A stretch of 40,142 nt of DNA from Opitutales bacterium (GCA_013215165.1 JABSRG010000031.1:1-40142), one strand, 5' to 3'. Counted from the first letter of the stretch, positions 1 through 8,721 are shown. Numbers and translations are program-made. The notes: generated from the letters alone by a model not told the origin.

Positions 1-24
1 AAAACACTTGATTGACCGCATACC

Positions 25-74
25 CGTAATCTGTGGTCCAGGAAAAATTCGAATTCCTATGGGATAACTGTGAA
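25..74 (+). repeat. Dispersed repeat R2, copy 1 (left-edge copy)
   Basis: The core GGAAAAATTCGAATTCCTAT at 41-60, preceded by a GTAATCTGTGGTC-like stretch and followed by GGGATAACTGTG, recurs almost unchanged at 24525-24575 in the same orientation. A degenerate copy lies inverted at 24311-24361. It sits just upstream of the GxxExxY gene. The core contains an AATTCGAATT palindrome. It is intergenic and I see no coding potential. The copy may extend beyond the left edge of the window. Confidence 0.75.
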
Positions 75-77
75 AAA

Positions 78-112
78 TTAGCGTTCATTCGCGTCCATTA
101 GCGGATAAAAAA
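78..112 (+). repeat. Dispersed repeat R1, copy A (left flank of GxxExxY cassette)
   Basis: The core ATTCGCGTCCATTAGCGGAT begins at 87 and is preceded by TTAGCGTTC and followed by an A-run. A near-identical copy at 605-638 lies on the other side of the GxxExxY gene in the same orientation. Further copies lie at 39708-39740 (one or two changes) and 39801-39830 (shortened). Direct repeats bracketing one gene suggest a mobile or amplifiable cassette. Confidence 0.8.
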
Positions 113-136
113 ACGACCCAGACAAACCCGATTGTT

Positions 137-538
137 ATGAACAAAGAATTGATCCTCAAAGACGAAGTATACGCTATAATCGGAGCAGCTTTCGAAGTTT
201 CAAATGAACTTGGTTCCGGATTTCTAGAGCCGGTGTATCAAGAGGCTTTAGAAATTGAGTTTGAGGAAAGAAACATTCCATTCTTCGCCCAGCCGCGGGC
301 TGAAATTCATTACAAGAATCGTATCCTCAAAAAGGAATATATTCCCGACTTCTTATGTTTCGACGAACTTATCGTCGAAATCAAAGCACTCAAAGAGATC
401 ACTGGAATCGAAGAATCCCAGGTCCTAAACTACCTCAAGGCTACGAAAAAGCCCTTAGCACTCTTGATCAACTTCGGCGCACCCAAGCTGGAATGGAGAA
501 GGTTAGCGTATACCCGTCAAAAAATCATCCGCGAATGA
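137..538 (+). CDS. GxxExxY family protein (PD-(D/E)XK nuclease-like fold)
   Basis: This 133-residue protein carries the signature that names the family, G-F-L-E-P-V-Y at about residues 28-34, inside the usual context NELGSGFLEPVYQEAL. It also has a YIPDF...LIVEIKAL stretch (about 73-88) that fits the D...E-x-K core of PD-(D/E)XK enzymes, and the typical C-terminal LLINFG...LEWRR ending. The length is normal for the family. The function is not established; the fold suggests nucleic-acid binding or cleavage. The ATG at 137 fits the family N-terminus. The gene stands alone, with direct copies of repeat R1 on both sides (78-112 and 605-638) and R2 just upstream. In my experience such repeats commonly accompany this family in Verrucomicrobiota and Planctomycetota. 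Family assignment is firm, biochemical role unknown. Confidence 0.88.
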   Translation: MNKELILKDEVYAIIGAAFEVSNELGSGFLEPVYQEALEIEFEERNIPFFAQPRAEIHYKNRILKKEYIPDFLCFDELIVEIKALKEITGIEESQVLNYLKATKKPLALLINFGAPKLEWRRLAYTRQKIIRE

Positions 539-604
539 GCGCCAATACACGCGAATAGACTTCTGTTTTCAAAGCCTGAACTTAAATCCACAAATGTAAA
601 AAAG

Positions 605-638
605 TTAGCGTTCATTCGCGTCCGTTAGCGGATAAAAA
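605..638 (+). repeat. Dispersed repeat R1, copy B (right flank of GxxExxY cassette)
   Basis: Same element and orientation as copy A, with one visible change in the core (CCGTTAGCGG for CCATTAGCGG). It ends about 12 bases before the start of the ThiF/MoeB gene, so it occupies that gene's leader. Just upstream, at about 531-560, is a diverged stretch that resembles the same element in inverse orientation (GCGCCAATACACGCGAATAG). Confidence 0.8.
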
Positions 639-649
639 GATCTTTCCCC

Positions 650-1750
650 ATGACCCAAATCAACACCCAGCGCTATGACCGACACCTACGCCTAGCTAGC
701 TTTGGCCCGGAGAAACAGGCAAAATTAGCCCAGTCCTCAGTGCTATTAGTTGGCATCGGCGGATTGGGGTCTCCCGTTGCGCTCTATTTAGCGGCAGCGG
801 GTGTAGGGCGACTCGTGTTGGTCGACGATGACGTCGTGGACATCTCCAACCTACAGCGCCAAGTCCTTTTCAAGGATGCCGATGCCGGCCAGCTAAAAGT
901 CGAGGTGGCGAAACGGGAGTTAAAAGCGTTCAATCCGGATATTCAGATCGATGCCCACGCCACGCGCTTCAATCCCGACAACGCGCTCGACCTACTCCAA
1001 GGCATCGACTTGGTGATCGACGGCGCGGACAACTTTCCCACCCGTTATCTCGTCAACGACGCAGCGCACTTTGCGGGTATTCCTGTGGTCCACGGCAGTA
1101 TCCACCAATTCGATGGGCAAGTATCAGTATTCCAACCAAACGACGGTCCGTGTTACCGCTGTCTCTTCCCCGAACCGCCGCCCCTAGGATCTGCACCTTC
1201 ATGTGCTGAAGCCGGCGTTTTAGGGGTACTGCCCGGCACCGTGGGGACCATTCAGGCCACTGAAGCCATAAAAGTCCTCACGGGTATGGGCGAATCTCTC
1301 ACGGGCAAGCTCCTCTGCTGGGATGCACTCAGCTCAGAGCAGCGTTTACTCAGAATTTCTAAAAATCCTAATTGCCCCCTATGCGGTGCTCAACCCAGCA
1401 TCACTGCGCTCGCCTGGACCGGCGATTTTTGCGATCTCGATACTATGAACCAGCTCTCAGCCGCAGACTACGCCACATGGCGCTCCAAGAATAAATCCCA
1501 TGTTCTCCTCGATGTTCGCGAACCCGAGGAGATCGCCCAGGATGCCATAGATGGGCACATCAATATCCCACTCGGACAGCTCCCGATGCGCGTCAATGAA
1601 CTCGCGACCCTCAAAGACACCACTATCGTCTGCCAATGCGCTGCAGGCGTGCGTTCCCAGACAGCAATAGGCATCCTACAGCAAGAAGGCTTTAGCGACC
1701 TGCACAATCTCGACGGAGGCATTATGGCATGGCGATCTGAGGGCTATTGA
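650..1750 (+). CDS. ThiF/MoeB-type adenylyltransferase fused to a rhodanese domain (MoeZ/MOCS3-like)
   Basis: E1-like enzyme that adenylates the C-terminal glycine of a ubiquitin-fold sulfur carrier (MoaD or ThiS type) and, through its rhodanese domain, delivers sulfur to form the thiocarboxylate; cytoplasmic. The N-terminal domain (about 1-250) has the nucleotide-binding loop GIGGLGSP at 35-42, the LVDDDVVDISNLQRQ stretch at 57-71, the zinc cysteines C168/C171 and C242/C245, and the family cysteine C185 in SCAEAG. The rhodanese domain (about 265-366) has the active loop C330-A-A-G-V-R-S. The 366-residue length fits the two-domain form. The gene is monocistronic, with no moa or thi genes alongside, so whether it serves molybdopterin, thiamine or cysteine synthesis cannot be decided. 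An R1 copy ends in its leader. Confidence 0.92.
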   Translation: MTQINTQRYDRHLRLASFGPEKQAKLAQSSVLLVGIGGLGSPVALYLAAAGVGRLVLVDDDVVDISNLQRQVLFKDADAGQLKVEVAKRELKAFNPDIQIDAHATRFNPDNALDLLQGIDLVIDGADNFPTRYLVNDAAHFAGIPVVHGSIHQFDGQVSVFQPNDGPCYRCLFPEPPPLGSAPSCAEAGVLGVLPGTVGTIQATEAIKVLTGMGESLTGKLLCWDALSSEQRLLRISKNPNCPLCGAQPSITALAWTGDFCDLDTMNQLSAADYATWRSKNKSHVLLDVREPEEIAQDAIDGHINIPLGQLPMRVNELATLKDTTIVCQCAAGVRSQTAIGILQQEGFSDLHNLDGGIMAWRSEGY

Positions 1751-2111
1751 ACCTCGAGGATATTGCACATTAATCGGCGAATAACACTACAGGAACACTC
1801 CTGCTAGCAGCGGCGATACGCCGTCCTCCTGCGGCCTACTTTTCAAGCCGCTGAAAACGCGGAAAGTCGCGAAAGTCTCTTCATAGGTCGCCAATTTAAA
1901 TTCCGCGCTATTCTGCGTCTTCCGCGGCTCATTTAGAGTATTCTGTATATTTAAACCCGAATATATTTCAGCCATCCTTCGGCAGCTACGAAGCGCCGCC
2001 CTATCAGTGTTTTGTAGGATTGGAGGAGCGCGCCCGGGGGTGACTCATGCCCAAAAACCTCGGCGGTGTAAGCGACTAAGTGCACGCAAAATGCACTATG
2101 TCCTGGGTCGA
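1751..2111. other. Intergenic region with short palindromes, no convincing gene
   Basis: The stretch holds small hairpin-like elements: CGGCG-ATA-CGCCG near 1812, and a CGCGGAA motif near 1858 whose complement TTCCGCG recurs near 1901 and 1920. The style resembles the R1 repeats (CGCGG/CCGCG flanked by AT-rich words). A minus-strand open frame at 1787-1975 (62 codons) runs through these repeats and shows no domain, so I do not call it a gene. Confidence 0.4.
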
Positions 2112-3212
2112 TCAGTTCTTACCTCGCCGAACCAATAAAATAAAAGAAACTCCGAACACCCCGACAGCCAAGAAGATCAACCACGGTGGACTCGACCTTC
2201 CTGAAACTTCTGAGGCTTCCCCTGATTCTGCCGCCATACGAAACGACCCAGGGTTCCGCCCATCATCATTGCCCATCACTGCGGAAACATCAGCAAACAT
2301 GGCCGAGATATCTTCGGTGATGATTTCGTCGAAACTTATCGTAGTAAACATATCAAACCCCGGACTATCAGCCTTCGCACGGCAACGGCTCTCTTGAGCC
2401 AAAAACGCTACCGCTGCATCGAGGCGCGCGTCACGGTCTGCGGTGTTTAAACTGATGAAATCGAGAAATCGGGCCGGGCCGTAAGTCAGGACCACAGCCG
2501 GTAAAATCGACGCCGGAATTTCGCCGCCCGATGCCACTTCCACCTGAGCTGCGGATACCAATTCAGCCGGATCCTGCAGATCGAGGTCGATCAGGGTAAA
2601 GTCCATCTTTAACCGCATCCGCGCTGCCACCTGCTCTTCAGAACTTAGCCCAGCAATCAGGCTATTCGGCAGTAATTGATTACTCTCATACTGAGCAAGA
2701 CGGCCTTCAAGATAACCCCGTGCACTTTCGTTAGCACGGTCATCGGGGCTCGGGATAAACAAAGCAAAATTTGTAGCCCCTTCCCTTAGCTCCCTTTCCA
2801 TGGATTCACGCAGCGGCGACTGCATCAGGCGGTTGATCAGACGCGGCGTGAGCGTCTCCGCAAACAGCATGCGTTTCTTCTCCGAACCGCCAGGAGCAAA
2901 CAGCACCAGCTTGGGACACCCGTTTTCAAGATCTAGACTCTGGATCGCATTCAAATAAGGCGCTGCCTGGCTGTAGGAATCCGCCTCAGTTTCCAAATCT
3001 ACGAGCATAACACGCATCCTATCCCCCGGTAGTGCTGCTAGAAGTGCTTCCTCGTCAGCCATTAGACTCATGCGGTAAACCACCAAAGCAGGAAACACAT
3101 CCGGCTCCCAAGTATCCAAACTGTAACGGTATAAAGGCACCACACACGCCCAGCCACTTGACCACACACACACAAGCAGTCCAAAAAGAAAATAACGCGA
3201 TAGGGTATTCAT
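2112..3212 (-). CDS. Secreted, C-terminally membrane-anchored protein of unknown function
   Basis: I do not recognise the family. The ATG at 3212 gives 366 residues and puts a clear signal peptide at the N-terminus (MNTLSRYFLFGLLVCVWSSG, then WAC). A longer frame from 3362 would add 50 unconvincing residues and overlap the upstream gene. The body is about 300 residues of mixed alpha/beta composition. A C-terminal membrane segment (WLIFLAVGVFGVSFILLV) is followed by RRGKN, so the bulk probably faces the periplasm. The cysteine right after the signal is not in a canonical lipobox. It is the last of three co-directional genes, 50 bases after the EEP-family gene, so a shared transcript is likely. 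Confidence 0.7.
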   Translation of the reverse strand: MNTLSRYFLFGLLVCVWSSGWACVVPLYRYSLDTWEPDVFPALVVYRMSLMADEEALLAALPGDRMRVMLVDLETEADSYSQAAPYLNAIQSLDLENGCPKLVLFAPGGSEKKRMLFAETLTPRLINRLMQSPLRESMERELREGATNFALFIPSPDDRANESARGYLEGRLAQYESNQLLPNSLIAGLSSEEQVAARMRLKMDFTLIDLDLQDPAELVSAAQVEVASGGEIPASILPAVVLTYGPARFLDFISLNTADRDARLDAAVAFLAQESRCRAKADSPGFDMFTTISFDEIITEDISAMFADVSAVMGNDDGRNPGSFRMAAESGEASEVSGRSSPPWLIFLAVGVFGVSFILLVRRGKN

Positions 3213-3262
3213 CAGAATGGTTTGAGAAATCAATTTACGAGCCCCAGATCCGCAAATCGGCG

Positions 3263-4144
3263 CTAGTTTTTTGAAAAATCCGCCCAGACCAAGCGATGAT
3301 CGGACGCCTGACGACTCCCCTGACCATCGTAGACGCCTCCGCGCTTGCTGGCATTTTCCCATCGTTCGGACATTGGTGGACTGGCCAAGATGAAATCAAT
3401 GCGAGCGTATTGGTCTGCCTTATCCCAAAAGTAGGTCCAAACCTCATCCCGTGAATCTGCAACGTCCAGGGGTTGCGCCAAGTCGCGTCCACCCACACTC
3501 AGGAAACGCCGCAGCGTGCTACTGTTGATGAGGTCGTTGAAGTCACCCAAAACCAGATAGGGCGTCGCATCCTCGCCCTCGCCATGACGTTCACGAATTC
3601 GATCGCGGATCGCTTGGGCTTCTTTGGTGCGCCGCTCCTCGGAACCGGGGTCACGCTTGTCCGTGGTGAAACGGCTTTTCAAGTGTATCACGTAGAGACT
3701 GAATCCATCCATCTGAACTTCCAAAAGTCCTCGCCGCGGCGCGACGCGTTGACCCAGATAAGGGAAATCCAGCGCAGTATGCTGCATAACTGCGTCTGCC
3801 TCGATGCGTGACAGTACCGCAGTAAAACGCACAGCATCCTCACCCTGGCCCAGGTAGCTATAAGCGTAATCGAGTCCCAGGCGATTCAGGTCGCGCTGTA
3901 AGGCCGCGAGATATTCTTTGCCGCCGATCTCCTGGATGGCCAGAACATCGGGATTCACTGACTGGATGACTTGATAGAGTGCCTGTCGCTCCGACTCTGG
4001 CTTTGGATATTCCGAACGCCATCGTCCATCCACCATGCGATCTGTCAGCAGGTAGTTTTTAAGGTTATAAGTCGCAACACGCAGCGTCTCAGCCGAAACA
4101 AGTGCTGAACTTAACAATATACCGAGTAAACACCACTTAATCAT
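3263..4144 (-). CDS. Secreted endonuclease/exonuclease/phosphatase (EEP) family protein
   Basis: A 293-residue metal-dependent phosphoesterase of the EEP (DNase I-like) fold. Visible motifs in order are ATYNLKNYL (metal/Asn strand, about 24-32), LAIQEIGG (catalytic Glu, about 68-75), LGDFNDLI (Asp/Asn pair, about 200) and ASDHRLVWADF near the end (catalytic Asp-His). A signal peptide (MIKWCLLGILLSSALVSA) indicates export. The substrate could be extracellular DNA, a phospholipid or another phosphodiester; the sequence does not decide. Its ATG overlaps the stop of the upstream M48 protease gene by four bases (ATGA), so the two are translationally coupled. Confidence 0.88.
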   Translation of the reverse strand: MIKWCLLGILLSSALVSAETLRVATYNLKNYLLTDRMVDGRWRSEYPKPESERQALYQVIQSVNPDVLAIQEIGGKEYLAALQRDLNRLGLDYAYSYLGQGEDAVRFTAVLSRIEADAVMQHTALDFPYLGQRVAPRRGLLEVQMDGFSLYVIHLKSRFTTDKRDPGSEERRTKEAQAIRDRIRERHGEGEDATPYLVLGDFNDLINSSTLRRFLSVGGRDLAQPLDVADSRDEVWTYFWDKADQYARIDFILASPPMSERWENASKRGGVYDGQGSRQASDHRLVWADFSKN

Positions 4145-5394
4145 TCCGACCGTAGGGCTGCCTCCCTTTCCAAAAGGGTAGGATGCGAATAATAGAACCC
4201 AGAGTAAACCGGATGCGGATTCAAGTTACTCAAGTTTTTCTGAAAAAGTTTGCGCAGCGCACCAATTAAGGGCTCCGGGCCACCTACCGCTTTTTTGGCG
4301 TAGTCGTCAGCCTCATACTCATGTTTACGTGAACGTAAGGCTGCTATCGGCGAAAACCAAAAGCTCACTAACCCGCTCATCAGCGCAAAGCACAAGAAGG
4401 TCGCCCCGGGAATCGCTTCGGGCGGGAGCCCCACGAAGCCGAGACCCTCAACAAATCCTGGAACCTGTACCAACCAACCCATAACGCCAAAGGCGATTAG
4501 ACCTATGATCGCCACACCCGCGAGCATCTTCGGAATGTGCCCCTTCTTGTAATGCCCAATCTCGTGGGCGAGTACTGCCTCCAATTCTTCAGGTTTCAGT
4601 TGCTCAATCAACGTATCGTAGATCACCACCTGGCGGAACTTGCCAAAGCCGGAAAAATAAGCGTTGGAGTGACCGGAACGCTTCGAGCCATCGATCACTT
4701 CGATCGTTTGGGTAGGAAATTGAAGACGTTCTGCCAACGACATGAGCCGATCCCGAAGTGCACCCTCTGGTAGCGGACTCAGCTTATTGTAAAGCGGTAC
4801 TATAAAGCGTGGATAGATCACGATCATCACAAGCTGAAATAAAAAAATGAGTAAGAATCCCCAAAACCACCAGCTACCAGGAAGCCACCCAACAATCGTT
4901 AAGAGTAACGCTACCATCGGTATCATGATCACCGCGCCGATTACGAGATTCTTGATTTGATCCATCATCCAAAGCCCAACACTCGACTTGTTGAAGCCAA
5001 AGTCCTGTTCGATTTTAAACTGCGAGTAATATTCAAAAGGTAGACTGAGAAATCCAAGGAGGGTCGGTATCACGAAAAGAATCGCTGCCTGAGCCCAGAC
5101 ACCTGCACCCCAGGCATCCGTCAACCCGCCGTAAGCCCATCCCAGCAGGCCCGTGCATACCACTAGGCCCAATACAACAGCATCAAAGACCTTAGTCACC
5201 ACGCCAAAACGCCCTTTGGTCAGCGTGTAAGCTACGGACTGTCGATACGTCTCCTCGTCCACTATCTCTTCAAATCCTACAGGACGCTGATCCTTGTGTT
5301 TACGAACAAAACCCAAATTTAATCCATCAAGCCACAGACTCGCTATCGTCTTAACGACTAGAAGACCCAAAAATATCCACAGCATAAAATCCAT
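4141..5394 (-). CDS. M48 family metallopeptidase, CAAX protease 1 / Ste24-like
   Basis: An integral-membrane zinc protease of the Ste24 type, 417 residues, close to the usual length. The zinc motif HEIGH lies at 277-281, and the third ligand is probably E359 in the RSRKHEYEADDYA stretch. Several hydrophobic segments surround it (about 3-20, 72-88, 100-118, 150-170, 175-197, 290-308, 330-350). Other family landmarks are LPFEYYSQFKIEQDFGFNK (118-136) and GSKRSGHSNAYFSGFG (236-251). Bacterial members are thought to act in membrane protein quality control or processing; there is normally no prenyl-CAAX substrate in bacteria. It is the first gene of the three-gene minus-strand run. Confidence 0.93.
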   Translation of the reverse strand: MDFMLWIFLGLLVVKTIASLWLDGLNLGFVRKHKDQRPVGFEEIVDEETYRQSVAYTLTKGRFGVVTKVFDAVVLGLVVCTGLLGWAYGGLTDAWGAGVWAQAAILFVIPTLLGFLSLPFEYYSQFKIEQDFGFNKSSVGLWMMDQIKNLVIGAVIMIPMVALLLTIVGWLPGSWWFWGFLLIFLFQLVMIVIYPRFIVPLYNKLSPLPEGALRDRLMSLAERLQFPTQTIEVIDGSKRSGHSNAYFSGFGKFRQVVIYDTLIEQLKPEELEAVLAHEIGHYKKGHIPKMLAGVAIIGLIAFGVMGWLVQVPGFVEGLGFVGLPPEAIPGATFLCFALMSGLVSFWFSPIAALRSRKHEYEADDYAKKAVGGPEPLIGALRKLFQKNLSNLNPHPVYSGFYYSHPTLLEREAALRSE

Positions 5395-5561
5395 ACCTCT
5401 TACTCAAACAAGGTGTGGCTGGAAAACAACTTAATGTGACCAAGTCATAATAAGTCATCCAACCTGAAAATCCTGTAACCCAGTGAACTAATGAAGTTGA
5501 AACTTGGCATAAACTCTGGGGTTAGCGACATTTTAACAGCTGGATAATCCTACTTCCTATT

Positions 5562-5705
5562 ATGCGTACCCTCATACCCATTCTTACGATTTTATCAGTT
5601 TCTCTGTCTGTAGTCACCGCCGCAAAGCGGCTTAATCCGGCAGACGCTGAGCGCCGAGCTGAGATCCCCCTCGGCCCCCCCCATGCAGCCCAATCCACAA
5701 CGTGA
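5562..5705 (+). other. Out-of-frame signal-peptide ORF for the propeller protein, ends across a C8 tract
   Basis: An ATG at 5562 opens a 47-codon frame starting with a textbook signal peptide (MRTLIPILTILSVSLSVVTA, then AKRLNPADAERR). It reads into eight consecutive C at 5675-5682 and stops at 5703-5705. Removing one C would join it without a stop to the sialidase-like frame that follows. Either the gene is frameshifted (real mutation or homopolymer sequencing error) or expression switches by slippage at the C-tract. The signal peptide strongly suggests that this is the true start of the gene. Confidence 0.75.
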
Positions 5706-6735
5706 GGCGATCATCGCTGTCGGCCATGGCGCGCGTATTTTGCTGTCTACCGACGATGGTGCAACATGGGAACAGGTATTTAAAGGCCTACCTAACGGCG
5801 ACCACGGGCCCTGGTCGTGTAAAACAGTAGCTTACACTGACGGTGTCTTTGTGGCTATATTAGGATGGGGCAGTGTCACAACTTGGCTAGCTACCGAAGA
5901 CGGATACAACTGGCGTCATCTTACTGATGGCAACACAGACTTTGGACAGAGAAACCATGAAAATGACCCAACTGCCATGCCCTCCGTCTGGGGCTTAGGG
6001 AGTGCTAAGGGTACCTTCGTTGGTGGGGCTTCTGTCGAGGTTACCGTGACACCGGATTTCGGAGTGACTTGGCACCGCACTAACCTCAGACGTCAGTTTG
6101 GAAAGACCGGCCCACGCAAACTCTCAATGCATCATATGGGTGTCTCATACCTCGGCGAAGCGTCAGGTCGATTCCTCGCTTATGCCGACGATCGGACTCG
6201 GCCACAGCGCGAGGTCATGGTCAATCTTTTCGCTTCGGACGATGGAGGACAAAATTGGGAGTGGATCCATCCGACGGGTCTCGATGACGTGGAGAATCAG
6301 TTCTATAAAAGTATGACTATCCTAAACGGTAATCCGGCAATGATCACCAAGAACGGCGACAAGTTATATTTATCTGAGGACGGAGGAGAATCATGGACCG
6401 CATACGCCACAGGGATTTCCGCTAAACGCGCGGATCTTTCCTTGGTCGGGAATGAGCTTTGGGTAGTCACGGAACAAGGCTCCCGAGCCTCCATTGATGG
6501 AAAAAACTGGCGTGACCTGCCATCAGAGATACCTCTCGGCAAAATTATAACAACCGCGGCAGGCACGCTGATAAACGTGAACCGTCATCGTTTCTCTATT
6601 CTGCGCAGCACCGACCAAGGCCAATCGTGGTCAGAAGCATATAGCTACGAGGGCGGCGACCGCCGCAAACTGAAAGGAGCGCAAGGCTTAAGAGATATAC
6701 AAGTAGGCAAGATTACAGCTCAGCCGATACGGTAA
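5683..6735 (+). CDS. BNR / Asp-box beta-propeller protein (sialidase-like, probably secreted), 5' frameshifted
   Basis: This 350-residue frame carries repeated Asp-box motifs of the S-x-D-x-G-x-x-W type: STDDGATW near 23, TPDFGVTW near 126, SDDGGQNW near 185, SEDGGESW near 229 and STDQGQSW near 308. These predict a beta-propeller like those in sialidases, Ycf48-like and VPS10-like proteins. Catalytic sialidase residues are not evident, so a binding or structural role is as likely as hydrolysis. The ATG at 5683 is probably not the true start: a signal peptide lies immediately upstream in another frame (5562-5705), separated by the C8 tract at 5675-5682. With one C fewer the product would be about 390 residues and exported. 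The gene converges with the minus-strand gene at 6737 with a single base between stops. Confidence 0.85.
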   Translation: MQPNPQREAIIAVGHGARILLSTDDGATWEQVFKGLPNGDHGPWSCKTVAYTDGVFVAILGWGSVTTWLATEDGYNWRHLTDGNTDFGQRNHENDPTAMPSVWGLGSAKGTFVGGASVEVTVTPDFGVTWHRTNLRRQFGKTGPRKLSMHHMGVSYLGEASGRFLAYADDRTRPQREVMVNLFASDDGGQNWEWIHPTGLDDVENQFYKSMTILNGNPAMITKNGDKLYLSEDGGESWTAYATGISAKRADLSLVGNELWVVTEQGSRASIDGKNWRDLPSEIPLGKIITTAAGTLINVNRHRFSILRSTDQGQSWSEAYSYEGGDRRKLKGAQGLRDIQVGKITAQPIR

Positions 6736-6736
6736 A

Positions 6737-8614
6737 CTACTCGATCGGTGCAAAGAGGCCCTGAAGCCAGACTATGTCTTCTGCATCGGCGCCACTCTCG
6801 ATTCCATTAAGCGCACTCATAAGAAACGGCGCATAACGTTGTTTGGCAAAGACTTCCGCTTGCTCTCGACTTGGACGATCCTCTCCGCGTGACGTCCACA
6901 CCCGTGCCATCCAACAAAACGCTGAGCTAGGATACGCACTCCAGAGAACAGCGGCATCATCAGTCCGTCCAAGTTTCCATGCATAGATTCCAGCAACCGC
7001 CGCAGCCTCATCACTCCATCGCGCCTGTGCCTCCGCTTGAATAAGCAACGCACGAGCCTGCCCATCTAAAATCAACTGAGGAGTCTCCTGCAGTGCCCAC
7101 TTGTTGAAATTGTTCATTACCTGAAGGAGCAGCGCCTGGCGGCTTGTCGGGTTCACCTCAAGAGCTGCTTCGATATACTCAGAGCTCGCAGTATCATCTC
7201 CAACCTGAGTCGCGACACGCGCGAGCATCAAATAATCAGCCTCCCACGTATCCGTATTCCTTGCATCAAACCAACTAGTGTAGAGGAGCAGGGATATGAC
7301 CCCGCAAGACCCGAACAGAGCAAAAAGGCGATAAATGGGCATCGATCTAAATACCCTCGGCAAACCCATAACTGCACCCCCTCCAGTAACCGCCAACAAG
7401 GGTAGCAATGGCACTCGAAATCGATTCGATGCATAAAACAATATGATGCCTGCCGCGTAGGCTATAAATAAGGTCGCCAGAACACGCGCGGTGGGGCCGC
7501 CGCTAGCTCGCGGCACAAAGAGTGCCGCGACGGTGAGCAAAACTAAGAGTCCCCAGTGAATCGGATTCCAAACGAGGTGTGCATGGAGCGAACGATGTAA
7601 ACCAAAGGTGCGATTATCATACTGTTCGTAACTGTTGATGAAATAGTAGGCCTTGCGCAGCATGAGTCCCAGCCATCGAAAGGGATCAGCGCTGATTTCC
7701 TCACCCGCCTGACGCATCCAATAAGCATTCATTGCATCAATATCATAGGGCGGTTCGGCCGCTGTTGCCTCGGCATAGAGTTCAATCGATAACAACTTTG
7801 CGGGGTTATCAAAGTCCGATAGATGTTCTATAGCGCGGCTCTGCTTGTAAATACGTCCGTCCGCCTCCGCCTCGTTTCCGGCCCAAAGCGCATAAGCACC
7901 CTGCCAAGGCGATGTGCGCCAAGTGTCGGTAAGCCACAGATTGATAGAGCCCGTTAGAAAAAGTGCTAGCGCCAAACCCATGTAAGCGAGGCCACCATGG
8001 GTCCAACGTCTCGCACTCCTCCCTCCCAACAAGGTCGCGATGATCGGCCAAAGGAGGGCCCAGGGTAGCAAATGCGAACGCAACATCACGCCCGCACCCA
8101 GTAACAAACTAATGAGTAAAGTCAGCCGCAGCTTGGGACGTTCCAACCAAACAATCCAAGCCCACACACAGGCGGCCGCAAGCGCCATGGCCAAGGTAAT
8201 GTCATACAAATCCCCAGCAAAAAAGAGGACCACCGGATTTGCTCCGAGCAACACTGCGGCAATTAAGCCTGCACTCTCTCGCCCCCACAGCCGCTTTCCT
8301 GCGCGATAGGCACACCCCGCTGCGAAAAGAACCGCGAGGCCATTGATCAATCTTCCGATATCTGGCAACCACCCCACATCACCCACTACCCACAATGCAC
8401 CGGCCAATATGACGGGATAGAGCGGCGCGCGATGAAAGGGCTCCTGAGGCAAAGTTCCAGACACAATCTGCTGAGCCAAGACCTGATTCTGCAAGCAGTC
8501 CAAGGCGGGAAAACTGCCCAGCGGCGTCTGCCCATAACCGATCAGCCACGAGAACAAATAAAGTGTAAGCCCGCCAAAGACTATTTTTCGGAGATTGATG
8601 CTCTCAGTATTCAC
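6737..8614 (-). CDS. GT-C / ArnT-PMT-like membrane glycosyltransferase with C-terminal helical repeat region
   Basis: A 625-residue protein. The first ~430 residues are rich in membrane helices. The loop after the first helix has acidic and aromatic residues (GSFPALDCLQNQVLAQQ, then HRAPLYPVI) in the arrangement seen in PMT_2/ArnT-type GT-C enzymes, which use a polyprenyl-phosphate sugar donor. The C-terminal ~190 residues are soluble and contain Ala-rich helical pairs (ASSEYIEAALEVNPTSRQALLL) resembling a TPR motif. The start is a GTG at 8614; no better ATG lies near the first helix. It diverges from the membrane protein at 8722 across 107 bases. Probable role: transfer of a lipid-linked sugar at the periplasmic face. 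Family is likely; substrate unknown. Confidence 0.72.
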   Translation of the reverse strand: MNTESINLRKIVFGGLTLYLFSWLIGYGQTPLGSFPALDCLQNQVLAQQIVSGTLPQEPFHRAPLYPVILAGALWVVGDVGWLPDIGRLINGLAVLFAAGCAYRAGKRLWGRESAGLIAAVLLGANPVVLFFAGDLYDITLAMALAAACVWAWIVWLERPKLRLTLLISLLLGAGVMLRSHLLPWALLWPIIATLLGGRSARRWTHGGLAYMGLALALFLTGSINLWLTDTWRTSPWQGAYALWAGNEAEADGRIYKQSRAIEHLSDFDNPAKLLSIELYAEATAAEPPYDIDAMNAYWMRQAGEEISADPFRWLGLMLRKAYYFINSYEQYDNRTFGLHRSLHAHLVWNPIHWGLLVLLTVAALFVPRASGGPTARVLATLFIAYAAGIILFYASNRFRVPLLPLLAVTGGGAVMGLPRVFRSMPIYRLFALFGSCGVISLLLYTSWFDARNTDTWEADYLMLARVATQVGDDTASSEYIEAALEVNPTSRQALLLQVMNNFNKWALQETPQLILDGQARALLIQAEAQARWSDEAAAVAGIYAWKLGRTDDAAVLWSAYPSSAFCWMARVWTSRGEDRPSREQAEVFAKQRYAPFLMSALNGIESGADAEDIVWLQGLFAPIE

Positions 8615-8721
8615 TACGCATTATCCGCATAATCTAGAGTACAACAGCAGTGAAGACTAAGACGAGCAGAAGCGAAACTACTTAACAATCAAGCGGCCAT
8701 CCCGTTGCCCTCTTTTAATTC

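Noticed and set aside
1787-1975. Minus-strand 62-codon frame
   Set aside because: It runs through short palindromes, has no recognisable domain and has no ribosome binding site; more likely repeat-derived sequence.
5500-5561. Possible sigma-54 promoter before the propeller gene (TTGGCATAAACTCTGGGG-like)
   Set aside because: The spacing and the second element do not fit GG-N10-GC; a weak GATAAT box at 5543-5548 is as likely.
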